Assembly (NCBI GenBank): GCA_905331475.1
Contig: CAJNYU010001987.1
Coordinates: 186,001 to 250,000 of the forward strand
Reading direction: 5' to 3'
Length of the DNA stretch: 64,000 nt
DNA from: Rotaria socialis
Taxonomy: Eukaryota > Rotifera > Eurotatoria > Philodinida > Philodinidae
Every line of letters begins with the position of its first letter. Position 1 is the first letter of the stretch. This document shows positions 24,501 through 47,000 of the stretch, in pieces. The translations under genes and the position numbers were made by a program. The notes below the pieces were generated by a model. It was not told the origin of the DNA. It saw only the letters and a program-made list of their open reading frames with translations, and searched no databases.

Positions 24501-24777
24501 CAATGAGAAAAACTTTTTCCACAATAGTATTTTTAAGAAACTCGAGACATTCATCGGACTGTGTAAACATGTGCACATCATTGACCATACTTTGTATTTG
24601 AGTAAGTTTCGTTTGCCAATCTTCTTCTGATAAATCGACAGAGCCATCAAGCCAGATAAGTGAATAATTTTGAGTCATATGTCGTTTTGATCCAACAGTA
24701 TTTGATGATAAAGTTGCAGTTGCACTGCTTTTTAAACTTGATGTGGAAATATTTTGTTTGGCTACTTGTTCACTCAT
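21568..24777 (-). CDS. ADP-ribosyltransferase fused to kinesin-light-chain-type TPR array, 1069 aa, intronless
   Basis: Residues about 36-165 form an alternating strand/helix domain (LIWLDGSV..., KVFLIASG..., AIYILCGN) that looks Rossmann- or receiver-like and that I cannot name. Residues about 186-415 are a NAD:arginine ADP-ribosyltransferase (ART) domain with an intact R-S-ExE set: Arg297 in YRG, Ser324-Thr325-Ser326 in FLSTS, and Glu379/Glu381 in PQEKE. The ExE form is the one linked to arginine-directed transfer. From about 432 to the end run about 14-15 TPRs of 42 residues, most reading YNNIGQVYNNMGDY...ALEFYEKA...LAIS, probably a protein-binding solenoid. It has no signal peptide, so it should be cytoplasmic. 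The single exon contrasts with intron-rich neighbours. ART-TPR fusions are abundant in bdelloid rotifers. The target is unknown. Confidence 0.9.
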   Translation of the reverse strand: MSEQVAKQNISTSSLKSSATATLSSNTVGSKRHMTQNYSLIWLDGSVDLSEEDWQTKLTQIQSMVNDVHMFTQSDECLEFLKNTIVEKVFLIASGYSGQDLVPKIHSMSQLHAIYILCGNATRHKAWATAWSKIQGVFTSVEQICKSLKNIIRECDHEAMPISFIPKEMTAVTSVLDKQNLDKLDPSYMYSVLFKQTILETDEDDMKAIHKLATYCHQHQIFDVQVKRLQREYRFKSPIWWYTDTSFLYGMLNKAIRSFDMESLTKMGFLIRNVHRQLEQLHNEQWNDNMTPFTVYRGQGFFQRDFEHLLNTEGGFISFNNFLSTSKEKSVAMDFVQHELNKFEDIIGVLFIMTIDPSKVSSSTTPFALIDNYSAVPQEKEILFSIHTVFRVNESKQTVNNSRLWEVQLTITDDNDPQLSVLVHHVHETVDGEGWDRIGKLMLQVGQFNRAEELYHEYLKTSSNDSDTAHIYHQLGWAKWSQGKYKEAVTFYEKSLEMKKTILPSDHPSLAISYNNIGQVYHNMGDYVQALEFYQKAFKMREKVLSPNDPELAISYNNMAVVYCDMDNYSRALEYHSQALRIKENSLPPQHSDLAISYNNIGQVYNNMGEYSKALEFYEKAHTIKEKHLPVNHPDLAISYNNIGQVYNNMGDYPKALEFYRKSHKIKGKSLPPNHPDLAISYNNIGAVYNNIGDYTKVIEFYEKAHKIKENSLPPNHPDLAISYNNIGQVYNNKGDYSKALEYYDKAHQIKEKSLPSNHLDLAISYNNIGAVYNNMGDYLKTLEFYKKAHEIYEKSLPPNHSDLAISYSNIGQVYNNMGDYLLALEFYEKAQDIREIALPPDHPYLADSQLDFAACYERMGDYSTALKALQKASQIQQKTFQGGNTAFASTYSWFGRVYRSMKNYSKALEYYENCLEIEKKTLHERHPHLAISYSNVGDVHRLMGYYERAITFHTKALNIQEHIQCNPLELATTYTNIGKTYREMKDYSTALTYFQKGLHIRENKLSKNHPDLAVMYHNFAKLYLATQQYSLAMKNIQQALDIAQEKLFENHPHLLNYRETFQKIQEHV

Positions 24778-24856
24778 CTTGATTACGATCTGTCACTTTG
24801 TCGTTAACGTCGAATGATGAATATTCTTTTTGTGTTTTGGATGTGTATAACCTTTT

Positions 24857-24865
24857 CTATTTATA
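24857..24865 (-). promoter_or_regulatory. Candidate TATA box of the ART-TPR gene
   Basis: The minus strand reads TATAAATAG, a perfect TATA consensus, 80 bases upstream of the ATG. This would place transcription start about 50 bases before the ATG. Inferred from sequence and position only. Confidence 0.45.
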
Positions 24866-25884
24866 GGATCGTTTGTTTGTATTTTTTCTCACTTTTTATA
24901 ACGTTAAATTTAGATATTTTTTTATGTTGATACTCGAGGACGAACTCAACTTAGTTTCAATTGAAACATATGATTGTGAACGACAAAGAAAAAGAAAAAA
25001 AGACATTAGTTTCATTTATCGTGCTTTTATTCTTTGCAAATTTTATCACTTTATTTTTACAATAACTTGAACAAAATGGCATTACATACCTTGCTCTATC
25101 GTTTTGTTTATTTTTTCTTTTTCTTTTTCTTGTAGACGAGAAAGGAACATCAAGACAGTGCCACTTCGATTTTGTTTTATTTTAACTATGATTTTTCATT
25201 GAGGAACAATCGAGCAATTGTTTCTAATTTGTTGACTATGTTACTTATCGTAAACCAATGATTCAAATAATTATTATCATCGTGTCAAACTCTCAGCGAA
25301 ACGTATTTTGTTTCGTGATTACTGATAGAATGTTGAATTGTCTAAGTGGAGGTCGAATTTCATTGTAGATGGAATTAAAGTATCGATTATGAATTTCGTA
25401 AATAATTGAAATAATTAAATAAGAATTTCATGTACAGATGTCACAAACCAGAAATCATCGTATTACATATCGCAAATTTTACTGATCAGGATTCAAAATC
25501 ATTAGTAAAATGAATATTTTTTTATCGGTTCAAACTTATTTTCGGAAGAACATATACCATATATATTTCAAATGTATATTGTGATGGAAACGATGTTGCA
25601 CATAAACAGGAATGCGAATCTTCGTTCAACTTAATATTATAAAGGGAGGCATTTCTAATGATAAATGGAAATAGTAGTAAGGATTACAATTCAGGCAATG
25701 CACAAGCTAAATAATGACGATAATAGAGATAAAAGTCGATTGTATTTAACCGTTTTTGACTTCATTATGACAGGGATGATTGAAATGATCAGTTACATTG
25801 TAGTAATGATTTTTGTTCATATCATATGTGAAGCAGTTTTTATTCAAATCAACACTATTCAGCTATGTGCGTTTATTTTGGCAG

Positions 25885-26386
25885 ATCGATTACGACAACA
25901 GAACGATGGTTATTAGCCAGTTTAATAAGTAATTCATACGAATGCGAGCTACCTGCTATAATTGAACATCAACAATATGAGCTAAGGGTAAATGAGGGAC
26001 ACCGCTAACTACTCTCTGTTTGAACTATTTTTCTCAATCACGTATACCCTTGAAAAAAGGACAGCCTCTAGGGTTACATTTATCAATAATATTTGCCTTG
26101 AAAGATCTTTTTTTCCACGATACTTTATATTAGATTCAAATCGAAAGGAAAAAATATATATGAGGCAATACTATATTTTCATCATAGCAATAATAAAAGT
26201 TACACTTCTTTTTAGCATGATTTCCTAGAATGGTTAAATTCTTGTTGCCAACGTTGCACAGAAACTATTTCTCTGAGTAATGAAACTGCTCTTATATCCC
26301 TCTACTATTATGAAGAGAGACAGACTCGAGAGAGCCGTCAAGCTTTGATTCCTATTACTTTCTATATTTTCTTTCGAAAACTATGA
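25885..26386 (+). other. Possible two-exon gene fragment of unknown family
   Basis: 25885-25987 and 26216-26386 are open in matching phase and have usable splice signals: GGCAG before the first exon, GTAAAT after it, and TTTTTAG before the second. Joined, they read ...ERWLLASLISNSYECELPAI...YELR|HDFLEWLNSCCQRC...FFRKL-stop, about 90 residues with ordinary protein composition. No start exon in the required phase was found upstream. It could be the 3' end of a decayed gene, part of an unrecognised gene, or chance. I do not recognise the family. Confidence 0.3.
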
Positions 26387-26676
26387 TGTAAATTTCACAA
26401 AAGCAATGCTATCACACACAGTTGAATCATCATCATCTAGCGATTCTTAAGAACAAGAAAAACACATGCTTTCAATAATTACTTGAAATAATTGGTGAAG
26501 TACAGAAATATACTTCATAATAAAATTCAAACAGGATTTTTTCTTGGCTTTTTCTTATAGAGTATTTAAAAAAACAAAAGTGTTGAATAGGCGACAAAGA
26601 GAAAAGACATAACAGATTTGTTTTAAATAGTTGATTCATTTCCAATAAATCTATCATTTTGTGTTCCATTGAATTT

Positions 26677-27863
26677 TTAAGAAAGTATATCACCGGCTTG
26701 TTGTTCAACCAATGTTGACATTTGTTTAACATCATTTGTCCATTGATCTAATCGTTTTTTCAATGTTCCTACTTGTCGTAAATCTAGAACGCGCGGTTTA
26801 ACCCAATGCATATTTAATTTTTCATCAACTTGATCAATGCTACCGCGAATTAAACCTAATGATAGAGCATGCATTGCTAATAATTCTATTTGGTCAGCAG
26901 GTAGCTTCGTTCTTAAAGCAACATCGTTAAACGTCAATGCGCGTGTACCACCTGCAGCAAATATCATATCCATAAGACAAAGTAATGTGATCTTTTTCTT
27001 TAGTATGGCTTCAGCCATACGTAAATCTGGCTGAACTTGCCAAACTAATTTTAGTGCTTCGTATCTTTCAACATCGCCTATATTGAATGCTTGTAATAGA
27101 TCAATTAACCATTGTTCACGTGTATCTTTGAGTGCATCAAGTACAGGATGTTGTAGAATTTCACCAAAATTATAAACATTTTCAGCTAATAACGCAGCTA
27201 ATCCAAGATTAAATGCACGTTCAGCTTTTTCTTTCAGCGGAATTGATGCATTGTCAATACAGCCTGAAAAAATAAGATTTAAAACCTAATAAGAAATTTT
27301 CCTATTGAAATTTATTTACCAAGATATTTAAGTGCATTTTGATAATATTCACTATGATTTCCCATAACACGATAATAATTTGATGCTAAATCGTAGAACC
27401 GTGAATGAACTGTTGTTAAATGATCAAGTTCATCAAATTTTGGTGCTAAATCTTCGATGATTTTTTTTGCTTCAGGTAAAGTTTTCGTTACTAAATATGC
27501 TTTACCAATTGTTATGTCACATAATAAAACTGCTAATGAATTTGCTTTAACTTTTTCACGTATTTGTTGAATAAATTGTATAGCTTGATCCATTTGCTTA
27601 TATGCACGTGTTATAGGAATGATTATTTCCACTAAAGCTAACTGATTAATACGATGTTCGAAATCAGAAAGAAAATTTTCATAAAATTTTATTAATTGAT
27701 CACCTTGTTGAAGTTCATCACGATGAACGAACGATGTTATACGTATTGTTAATTCATGCCATAGACGACTTTGATAGAGAGATTCTAGTTCAAGCCATTC
27801 ATTAGCTAACGAACCGCCAGCTGATTTACGTTCATTAAGATAGGTTTCAACACGAGCCGACAT
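26677..27863 (-). CDS. PSMD13: 26S proteasome non-ATPase regulatory subunit 13 (Rpn9), 376 aa
   Basis: Exons 27863-27320 and 27263-26677 join in phase 1 across a 56 bp intron (GTAAAT...TTTCAG). The predicted 376 residues equal the usual animal length. The N-terminal half is helical-repeat sequence (ANEWLELESLYQSRLWHELT...). The C-terminal part is a PCI domain, with AEAILKKKITLLCLMDMIF, the winged-helix stretch LTFNDVALRTKLPADQIELL and the strand MHWVKPRVLDLRQV. Rpn9 is a lid scaffold subunit of the 19S regulatory particle, helping place Rpn11 and Rpn10 for substrate deubiquitination. The ATG at 27863 gives MSARVETYL. The divergent ADH gene starts 463 bp away, so the two may share a promoter region. 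Confidence 0.95.
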
Positions 27864-28326
27864 TGACTGATGATTTTAAGGACGCTTTTGCTTTTGTTTC
27901 CTAGTAAATTCGTTGATCAATGAATGAATGAATGTGTATGCATGTTGATGATAAAGATGAATCATTTTTATTTTATGAAAATTAACAAAACAATAATAAA
28001 GAATCAAATTTTAAAAATCAAATTTGATTTTGGTCTGTTTTGTATCGAAATTTTCCATTTTATAAGATATCAAAAGTGACATCTATATCTATGCATATGA
28101 TTGGATTGGCTTTCCAAAGAAAGATTCTCCCTTATCTAGTTTCATCATAGTTTTAGTGGTAGATATGAGGTTAACATGAAAAGAATAAAACTTTTTTTTC
28201 AAATTTTAATACTAAACTAGTGCGAAGATACGTTCAATTATACTTGAATCATATTTTTATAGAACTTAATAATGTTGTATATAATTTATTTTCTTTGTTT
28301 ATTTTATATAGATTTCTATTTTAAGA
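27864..28326. promoter_or_regulatory. Divergent intergenic promoter region, PSMD13 / ADH class III
   Basis: These 463 bp separate the start codons of two oppositely transcribed housekeeping genes, so both promoters must lie here. Repeats of TGAATGAATGAATG (27919-27932) are present. I see no convincing TATA box for either gene. Confidence 0.5.
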
Positions 28327-31354
<3,028 letters not shown>

Positions 31355-31506
31355 AACCTAATTTTTGATGAAATTTTGCTCATGATTTCTAAGAACTTAT
31401 TATCTTTCTTGAGATTTTCATTTAGTGTTTTATGATTTGATTAGTTTAATTTAGTTTTTTCATTTTCAGATAAATATTTTCGTGATTAATCGAAAAAGTA
31501 TTCAAC

Positions 31507-31798
31507 ATGAGCGGTAAGTTTCATGGAAATATTTTATGTAAATAATTTAAAAGAAATTTTTTGTTTAGGAAAAGCAAATCCACCTGAATTAAAAAAATTT
31601 ATGGACAAAAAATGTCAATTAAAATTAAATGGCAATCGTACGGTCGTCGGTGTTTTACGTGGCTTTGATCCATTTATGAATTTGGTCATTGACGAGGCTT
31701 ATGAAGCTGTTAAGACTGGTGAAAAACGTCCTATCGGAATGGTTGTTGCACGTGGAAATAGTGTTTCAATGATTGAAGCACTTGAACGACTTGGTTAA
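31507..31798 (+). CDS. SNRPG: Small nuclear ribonucleoprotein G (SmG), 78 aa
   Basis: Exon 1 is only 7 bases (31507-31513, Met-Ser-G). A 55 bp intron (GTAAGT...TTTAG) leads to 31569-31798. The protein has the Sm1 motif ([21 protein letters not shown]), PFMNLVID and the Sm2 motif [11 protein letters not shown], close to animal SmG in both length and sequence. SmG is part of the heptameric Sm ring on U1, U2, U4 and U5 snRNAs. The ATG lies 152 bp after the ADH stop, on the same strand. A (TTG)n run follows in the 3' region near 31828-31855. Confidence 0.95.
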
Positions 31799-33460
31799 AA
31801 CAAAATATATTATATCTTGCTTAGCATTATTATTGTTGTTGTTGTTGTTGTTGTTCATTAAAAAAGAAATAGATAAGATCGTTGTTTTTTTTGTACTTTG
31901 TAACTTACATATGCATAAAAAATCGAAAAGTATTTCCAAAGATCTTTTTGATACTAACTTGTATAATACGATGATTATTTAAAGTCATACCTTTCTTTAT
32001 CATCGAGTCTTAACCATTGACATATCGGGGTCTAATACTAGACACAAGATATCTGCCTGTTAGTTGCTATTTATTTTTATTTCGGAATCGATGCAGTAGA
32101 AATTCAATGATTGAAACCGAATTGTCATGAGAAATAAATATCAAAGAATATGTCATTCGAATAAAGTTGTTGAAAAAACGAGAATTTATCTATAGCAATA
32201 ATTAAGTTTTGTGAAAAATTTCTTATTGTTTATGACTATATTTAGAAGATCGAAAATTGATTTGCTTCAAGACTTCATGATATGTGATTAGTTTATTCAT
32301 CATTTTTGATTCAGTATAGATACTAATCTTGAAAATATATACATAAAACATTGATTATGATTGATTTACAAAGAATAACGATATGTTATATATTTAATAA
32401 TATATATTGTTCTATCTAATCGTAGAACTGTTTCTACATGAATTGCTTTTAAATATCCATCATTACTGATCGAGATGATTCATTTTCAATCTAAAAGATT
32501 TTTGTATTATTATAATTCTATTTAATTATATAAACGAAAGATACGCATACACAAGGAACTGGCATATTTAGAGCGCATATAATTTATGATGTAGCATATC
32601 TGAAAGATTGTATCGATTCAACAAAATTAGATTGTGACCAAAAACATTTTCGTATCATTCTGATAGAGAATTCAATATTTAAGCTAACTGGAAATGTCAA
32701 GAACACTGATATGGTTTCATATTATCACCATACATAATGAGTGATTAACGCATATAATTCTACTATTTAAAATGAACTTAAATAGAATTCATTTTGTTGC
32801 TGGCGACATACGCTATATATAAACTAATTTCCAATACATTGAAAGATATCTTTTATCCTCGTGCATAAGCTTGATGAAGCAGAGTATTTGATATTTATTG
32901 ATAGATAGCAATATTAGGGCTGATGTAATTTCTCATTGCTTCAAAATATAAATATATCGAGTGTTTTATTGTGTATGACGTAAATTATATATTTAATGTG
33001 GGTATTTAAAGGGATGCCACCGATATTTTCTACTTCCTATAAATGTTTCATACTCCCTAAAGTTACCTATGAAGTAGACTTTTATTTTACATAAAAAGAA
33101 AAGAATGAGATCAAATGGATGGTTATGCAATATTCTTACGACATCTGTCAATATTATCAGAAGTATTGAAAAAAAATTTTACTGGCTAACTTCCGTTTAT
33201 TGCTAAAACAGAACATATAAGTTAAGTTGTTGGAGAGAAAAATGTTTAGAGAATGAATATACTTAGGATGTCTATGACAAATATGCTTTCTTTTTCTTTC
33301 AACATAAATTTTATTTTCTCTTGTTTTTTTGCTATGCTCTTAATATTGAATTTTCTTCTTTTTCTTCTAGAGTTTAAATATTTTTTTTTATTCCTTTTAC
33401 TTTCTATTATTTTTTTATCAAAAAGTGTCAGCTAATCTGTTTTTGAATATAAATTAAGTA
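31799..33460. other. 1.7 kb spacer
   Basis: It begins with the SmG 3' region, including a GTT trinucleotide run at about 31828-31855. The rest is A+T-rich sequence without recognisable genes or repeats. The hydrophobic open frame at 33253-33435 is a T-rich artefact. Confidence 0.6.
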
Positions 33461-42462
<9,002 letters not shown>

Positions 42463-42575
42463 GTAACAAATCAATCAAAATAGTGATAAAAACAGCTAAT
42501 ATATCGTTGCCAATTATTATTTTTCGATATTAATAAGATTATTTTTTTTGTTTTTTCTTTGCAACTTTGTGTGTG

Positions 42576-42581
42576 AATAAA
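42576..42581 (+). terminator. Probable polyadenylation signal of the HERC4-like gene
   Basis: AATAAA, 114 bases after the stop codon. A second AATAAA-like site follows near 42632. Confidence 0.4.
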
Positions 42582-42755
42582 TTTGTTTTAGGTATTATGC
42601 CTATTTCCTTTTAATATTCTCGAATTGTATATAATAAATGTATTTTTCCATCAAAAAAAAAAACATGAGTTTCGTAAAAAAAAATATAATATAGAGAATT
42701 TATCGGTTCCATCGATTATAATTGTTCTGTTGTTGAAATATCACAATAGAATAGA

Positions 42756-44021
42756 TCACCAGGATGCATGTGGTGGTGGTCGTGGTAATGGAGGTTGGTA
42801 ACTTAAATTCATTTGAGAACGAAATTGTTCCATTTGAATTGCATAGCGTTGCGACGGTTTAAGAAATTGGTATAAATTAGTCGCTTGATTGCGAGTCTAA
42901 ATAAGAGTGAAAAGAAAAAAAATTAAAATTAAAGAAGTATAAAAGTAATAAAATAATCTGTACTTTTTCTTCTAAATATCCTTGTAAATGTTCAGTTTTA
43001 CTATAGATTTCGGTGTATTTTCGTTTTTTTTCAAAGTACGACATGGTCGTCGGAAGCAAAAAAGAAATGTAGCAAACGATGTATGTATGATGTCTTTTTC
43101 TTTTAGTTTTTTTTTCTTTTTGTATGTTTACCCTTTTTTTTCTTCTCTTCTGATAAGACGAAGAAAGAAAGAAAAAGAACTCCATGGTTGTCATGCAACT
43201 AGTTTCTAACATAAAAACATATCGACACAGGATGTTCTCAAGAATAATTTTGTGATTTGAATAATAAATTTACCTCGATACCATTCATCTTCATCTGTTT
43301 CATTCGCTCTTCGATGTTTATTTAGTAATGGAACTTTAACACTTGTTGTTACTGGTATCGTTGTTACCGCGTGTGGTCCATTTCTGTTTGTATTATTACT
43401 TGCCGCTGTGACAATACATCGAATAGGCGAAAAATTTGACATCGTATTCGAAAATAAAGTGCGTCGATGTAAGTCTAAAAGACTTCGTCTTACTATAGTC
43501 GGTATACGGTTCGGATCTAGTAATGCTTGTGCCGGTAATGGTCTTTGAGAAGTTTCAACACGTATATGATAACTACTAGTACGAGGAACAGTTAGTGACT
43601 CAGCTCTGTGGCTCATTGAACTGTTCCCTAGTTCAAGCGTACTAGGCGAATTTAAATGTTGTGACATAGCTGACATACGTAATGTTGACGTTGATTTAAC
43701 ATGCAAGCATGTTTCACTTGGCGAACGAACATAAATAGTTGCACGAGGTGATGCATCAATAGCAGGTTCTGATGTTGCACGAACAAAATTAATTGGTGGT
43801 GGAAGCGTTGAATGCACTGATTCATTTGAATGTCGACCGCGACGTGATGATGGACTTATACTTGGCTTAGTGTGTAATGAATAATTAGGAAATATTGATG
43901 GAGGATTGCAAATTCTTTCAAGTTTTCTTGCTAAACTAATAACAGCCAATAGCCATAAACCAATAACGATAAGAACAAGTAGACTTTCGACAAAACTCAT
44001 TCGATAAATACCCTCGTCCAT
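42756..44021 (-). CDS. Single-pass membrane protein, family not recognised; 3' splicing unresolved
   Basis: The large exon 44021-43274 encodes one membrane segment (residues about 9-28, SLLVLIVIGLWLLAVISLA). A basic ARKLERICNPPSIFPNY stretch and about 200 Ser/Pro/Thr-rich, presumably cytosolic, residues follow, ending in ETDEDEWYR. The last exon (42896-42756, acceptor TTATTTAG) reads TRNQATNLYQF...PPPHASW-stop. A stretch near 43050-42965 (KRKYTEIYSKTEHLQGYLEEK) looks coding and lies between them. No AG acceptor joins it in the phase left by the first exon. An exon with strong splice sites at about 44920-44836 (KGPIEILVHI...NQCRTAQH) may belong upstream and would supply an extracellular part. 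I do not know the function. Confidence 0.5.
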
Positions 44022-47000
44022 ATCTTGTAAAGCAAAAACAAAAAATTATAAATAATTCACGTCGGAATAAATTTAACAATGATAACTACTACCGGTCGAA
44101 GTTTTCTTTTTCATACTGAGATAATTATATTATTTACAAAGAAAAAACACGTAAAAATTATTTAAAAAATAAAAAATGACTATTTAAATGCATCAATTAT
44201 TTCCAGGAGTTTTACGATTAAATTTTTTGGAAGGAAAAAAATACTCCCTTGAGCAAACGCAGATTATTCATTATTCTTCTTATTTCTTTTACTTAAACAT
44301 AGATGTACTTTGGAAATTAAAATATAAAATATAATCTTGTTTAAAAAAAAAAAGAGCAAAAATAAGATATAGCCAAAACTTACAATAGCGGAAGAAACAT
44401 AATATGAACTTGTATTTTTTAAATAAAACAATTATAATTTGCAAAAAGTTTTTGAAAATAGTAAAAAGGTTTTGTGTTTACAGAAGAAAAATACGTCTCG
44501 TTCTATAACTCTAACAGTTGTAAACAAAAACTAATTTCTATAATTGGACCATAAAAATCGTAACTGGCAAGAAATACATGAAACTTAGGAGAAACACAGT
44601 TTAATAGGCTATATAAAATAAGGAATCCAATATAATACGATCGATTTAATGAGAAAATCAAGAGCATTCAGGAGCTCAAGTGTTCATTCGATTTAATCAA
44701 TCATTTCATCTCTGAAATAACGTCAAGATCATCCCATCTAAAGTATTCTGTAATTAATCATATTTTCAATAGAAGAAAAATCAATGATGAAATTTGCTAA
44801 CGTAAGGCATTAACTTCTTGTAAAACAACTTACGTGTTGAGCTGTTCGACATTGATTATTGTTATGATTATTATTAATAGTAGTAATATGAACCAATATC
44901 TCGATGGGTCCTTTCATATTATTCTAAAGATAGATTACAGAAGAAAAAGAAAGAAGAAAAAGGAAACGAAACAAAAATTAGATTGATCATTGAATATAAA
45001 CATATTTTTCTCGGCACGACTATCTTGGATAAAATTCATCAGTGCTGACAGCGAGCCCATCATCTTCACTTATATATATGTATATATATAAGATACATAG
45101 GCTGATGATATAAAAGATTTGCAACTATGTATATAAAAATTTGTTAGTCGCCTAATGTACAAGATATCCTATTATAGATTATAACGACCGTTATAAAAAC
45201 AAGAGACAGAGAGACAGAAAGAGAGACTGTAAATGCTTGACGTCAGCTCTTTATCAAATGCGTCGCATCGCTCGATAGCAAGAGAAAAAATGTCGGCTGT
45301 ATGCTACATTTTCATATTTTTCCAGTTTCTCTCTCTGTCTCTGTCTCTGTCTCTGTCTCTGTCTCTGTCTCTCTAACTATCTTTGTTCTTTCCACTACTT
45401 CATTCAGATTAGTAGAAATAGAAAACAAAAATAGAACATTGTGCATGTGTTGGCTTAAGATAAAAATATGAAGCAGATTTTTGTGCATGACATTTATGGA
45501 AAATTATCCTAAGACATCAAAGCGATCAAATGGAACAAATAGCGAATACTTATTCTTATTCAGTTCTTATTGACAATTTAGTGAAAGAAGAGAAAAGAAC
45601 ATGATTATATAATTTATAATTTTTCTTTCGAATTTCAAGTGATATTTCTGTTATTATTAGCTTATACAAACAATAGCACACGTGTATATCTGTTTATTTG
45701 CCAACTTTCTATTACTTATAAAAAGAATCTGTTAAAGCCATGCACTTAATAGTAATTTACAATTCTTTTTTTGTTAACAAAAAAGAAACTCTACCTATAG
45801 TCTTGAACCTGGGAATGACGTAGAATCATGTAGGCTATTTTTTCAAACCTGATTTAATGACGCTTATGATGACAAGCAACTATTTTTTCTTCTTCTCTTC
45901 TTCATGATAAAAATCTTCGTTTTATGAATCATGCAACATCAAAGTGATATTAATGAATGTCGACTACGAATTATTTTTATTTAACTTATGAGAATCAATG
46001 CACAAATAATATCAAAATGATCTATGTACTTGTTATTATAGCTGTACCGAAGTGTATACGTCACACGAACAAAATGCTGATTGCGATTCCGCTACTTTGT
46101 TATTTCTGTTTCGTCAAAGCCTATGCCAGACGGAAGTTATTATCGCATGATGTTGTTAACAACATGGCACACACAAACAATAATCCTCTTTTATTGACTG
46201 ACTCAATCGCTTCCTCTGTTTAGTTTGTTCCTTCGTTTTCTTCCAATCTTACCAGAATCTCAATTAGCACATTTTTTTTTCTTTCGGAAAACCAGCGCAA
46301 ATAAATGCACATGAGATTGAACATGATAATGTTTTCTCTATACGCTCAACAATTACATTATATGATAATACGATAAAACATGTTCATCAAGAACTAGTCT
46401 GCGAGAACGAAAAAAAAATGGAGTAATATAATCGATTGAAAAAGCTATTCGAATATACTAGAAACAAATCGGGAACAAAATAATAGAATAGCTCGATATG
46501 CCACATAACTTCCTCTATTTAATAATATAATTAAATTGTCTTTATTTTATTTGGATCAAATGTTCGTGACGAACTTTCTATTTTTATTTCCTGTTGTTCT
46601 GCTGAAAAAAGACTATCTCGATGGAGACGATTTGATTGCTGAGTGCATAAAATACATGGTTCATAAGAGATAAAAACATGAGAAAGTTATTGAAAGCGAA
46701 AATGATCATTTCAATGACAAAACAAAAAATAGAGAAAAATAAACGCTAATCACATTGAAGGCTTAATCTGGTTGAATAAACAATTGTTTTTATTCTGCAA
46801 ATCAAGGGAAAACATAAAATAAAGAAAACAAAAAGACAAGCAACAAAACAAAATCACATTGTCTTCTAGACTATAATCCTAGCCTGAAATAATCTTAGTT
46901 ATACAAACTATATTTTACTGTTTTCATCTTTACGTTGATGAATTGTAAAACGTAATGCGTATTATGATGATATCTTAGACATATGGCATACGTACAGATA

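Larger units (their letters stand above)
24778..26676. other. Spacer between the ART-TPR gene and PSMD13
   Basis: It contains the candidate TATA box at 24857-24865 and a possible orphan two-exon fragment at 25885-26386, listed separately. Nothing else coding or structured is visible. Confidence 0.5.

Noticed and set aside
45957..46223. 88-codon open frame with a hydrophobic centre
   Set aside because: No recognisable motif, no regulatory signals, and a composition typical of chance frames in this DNA.
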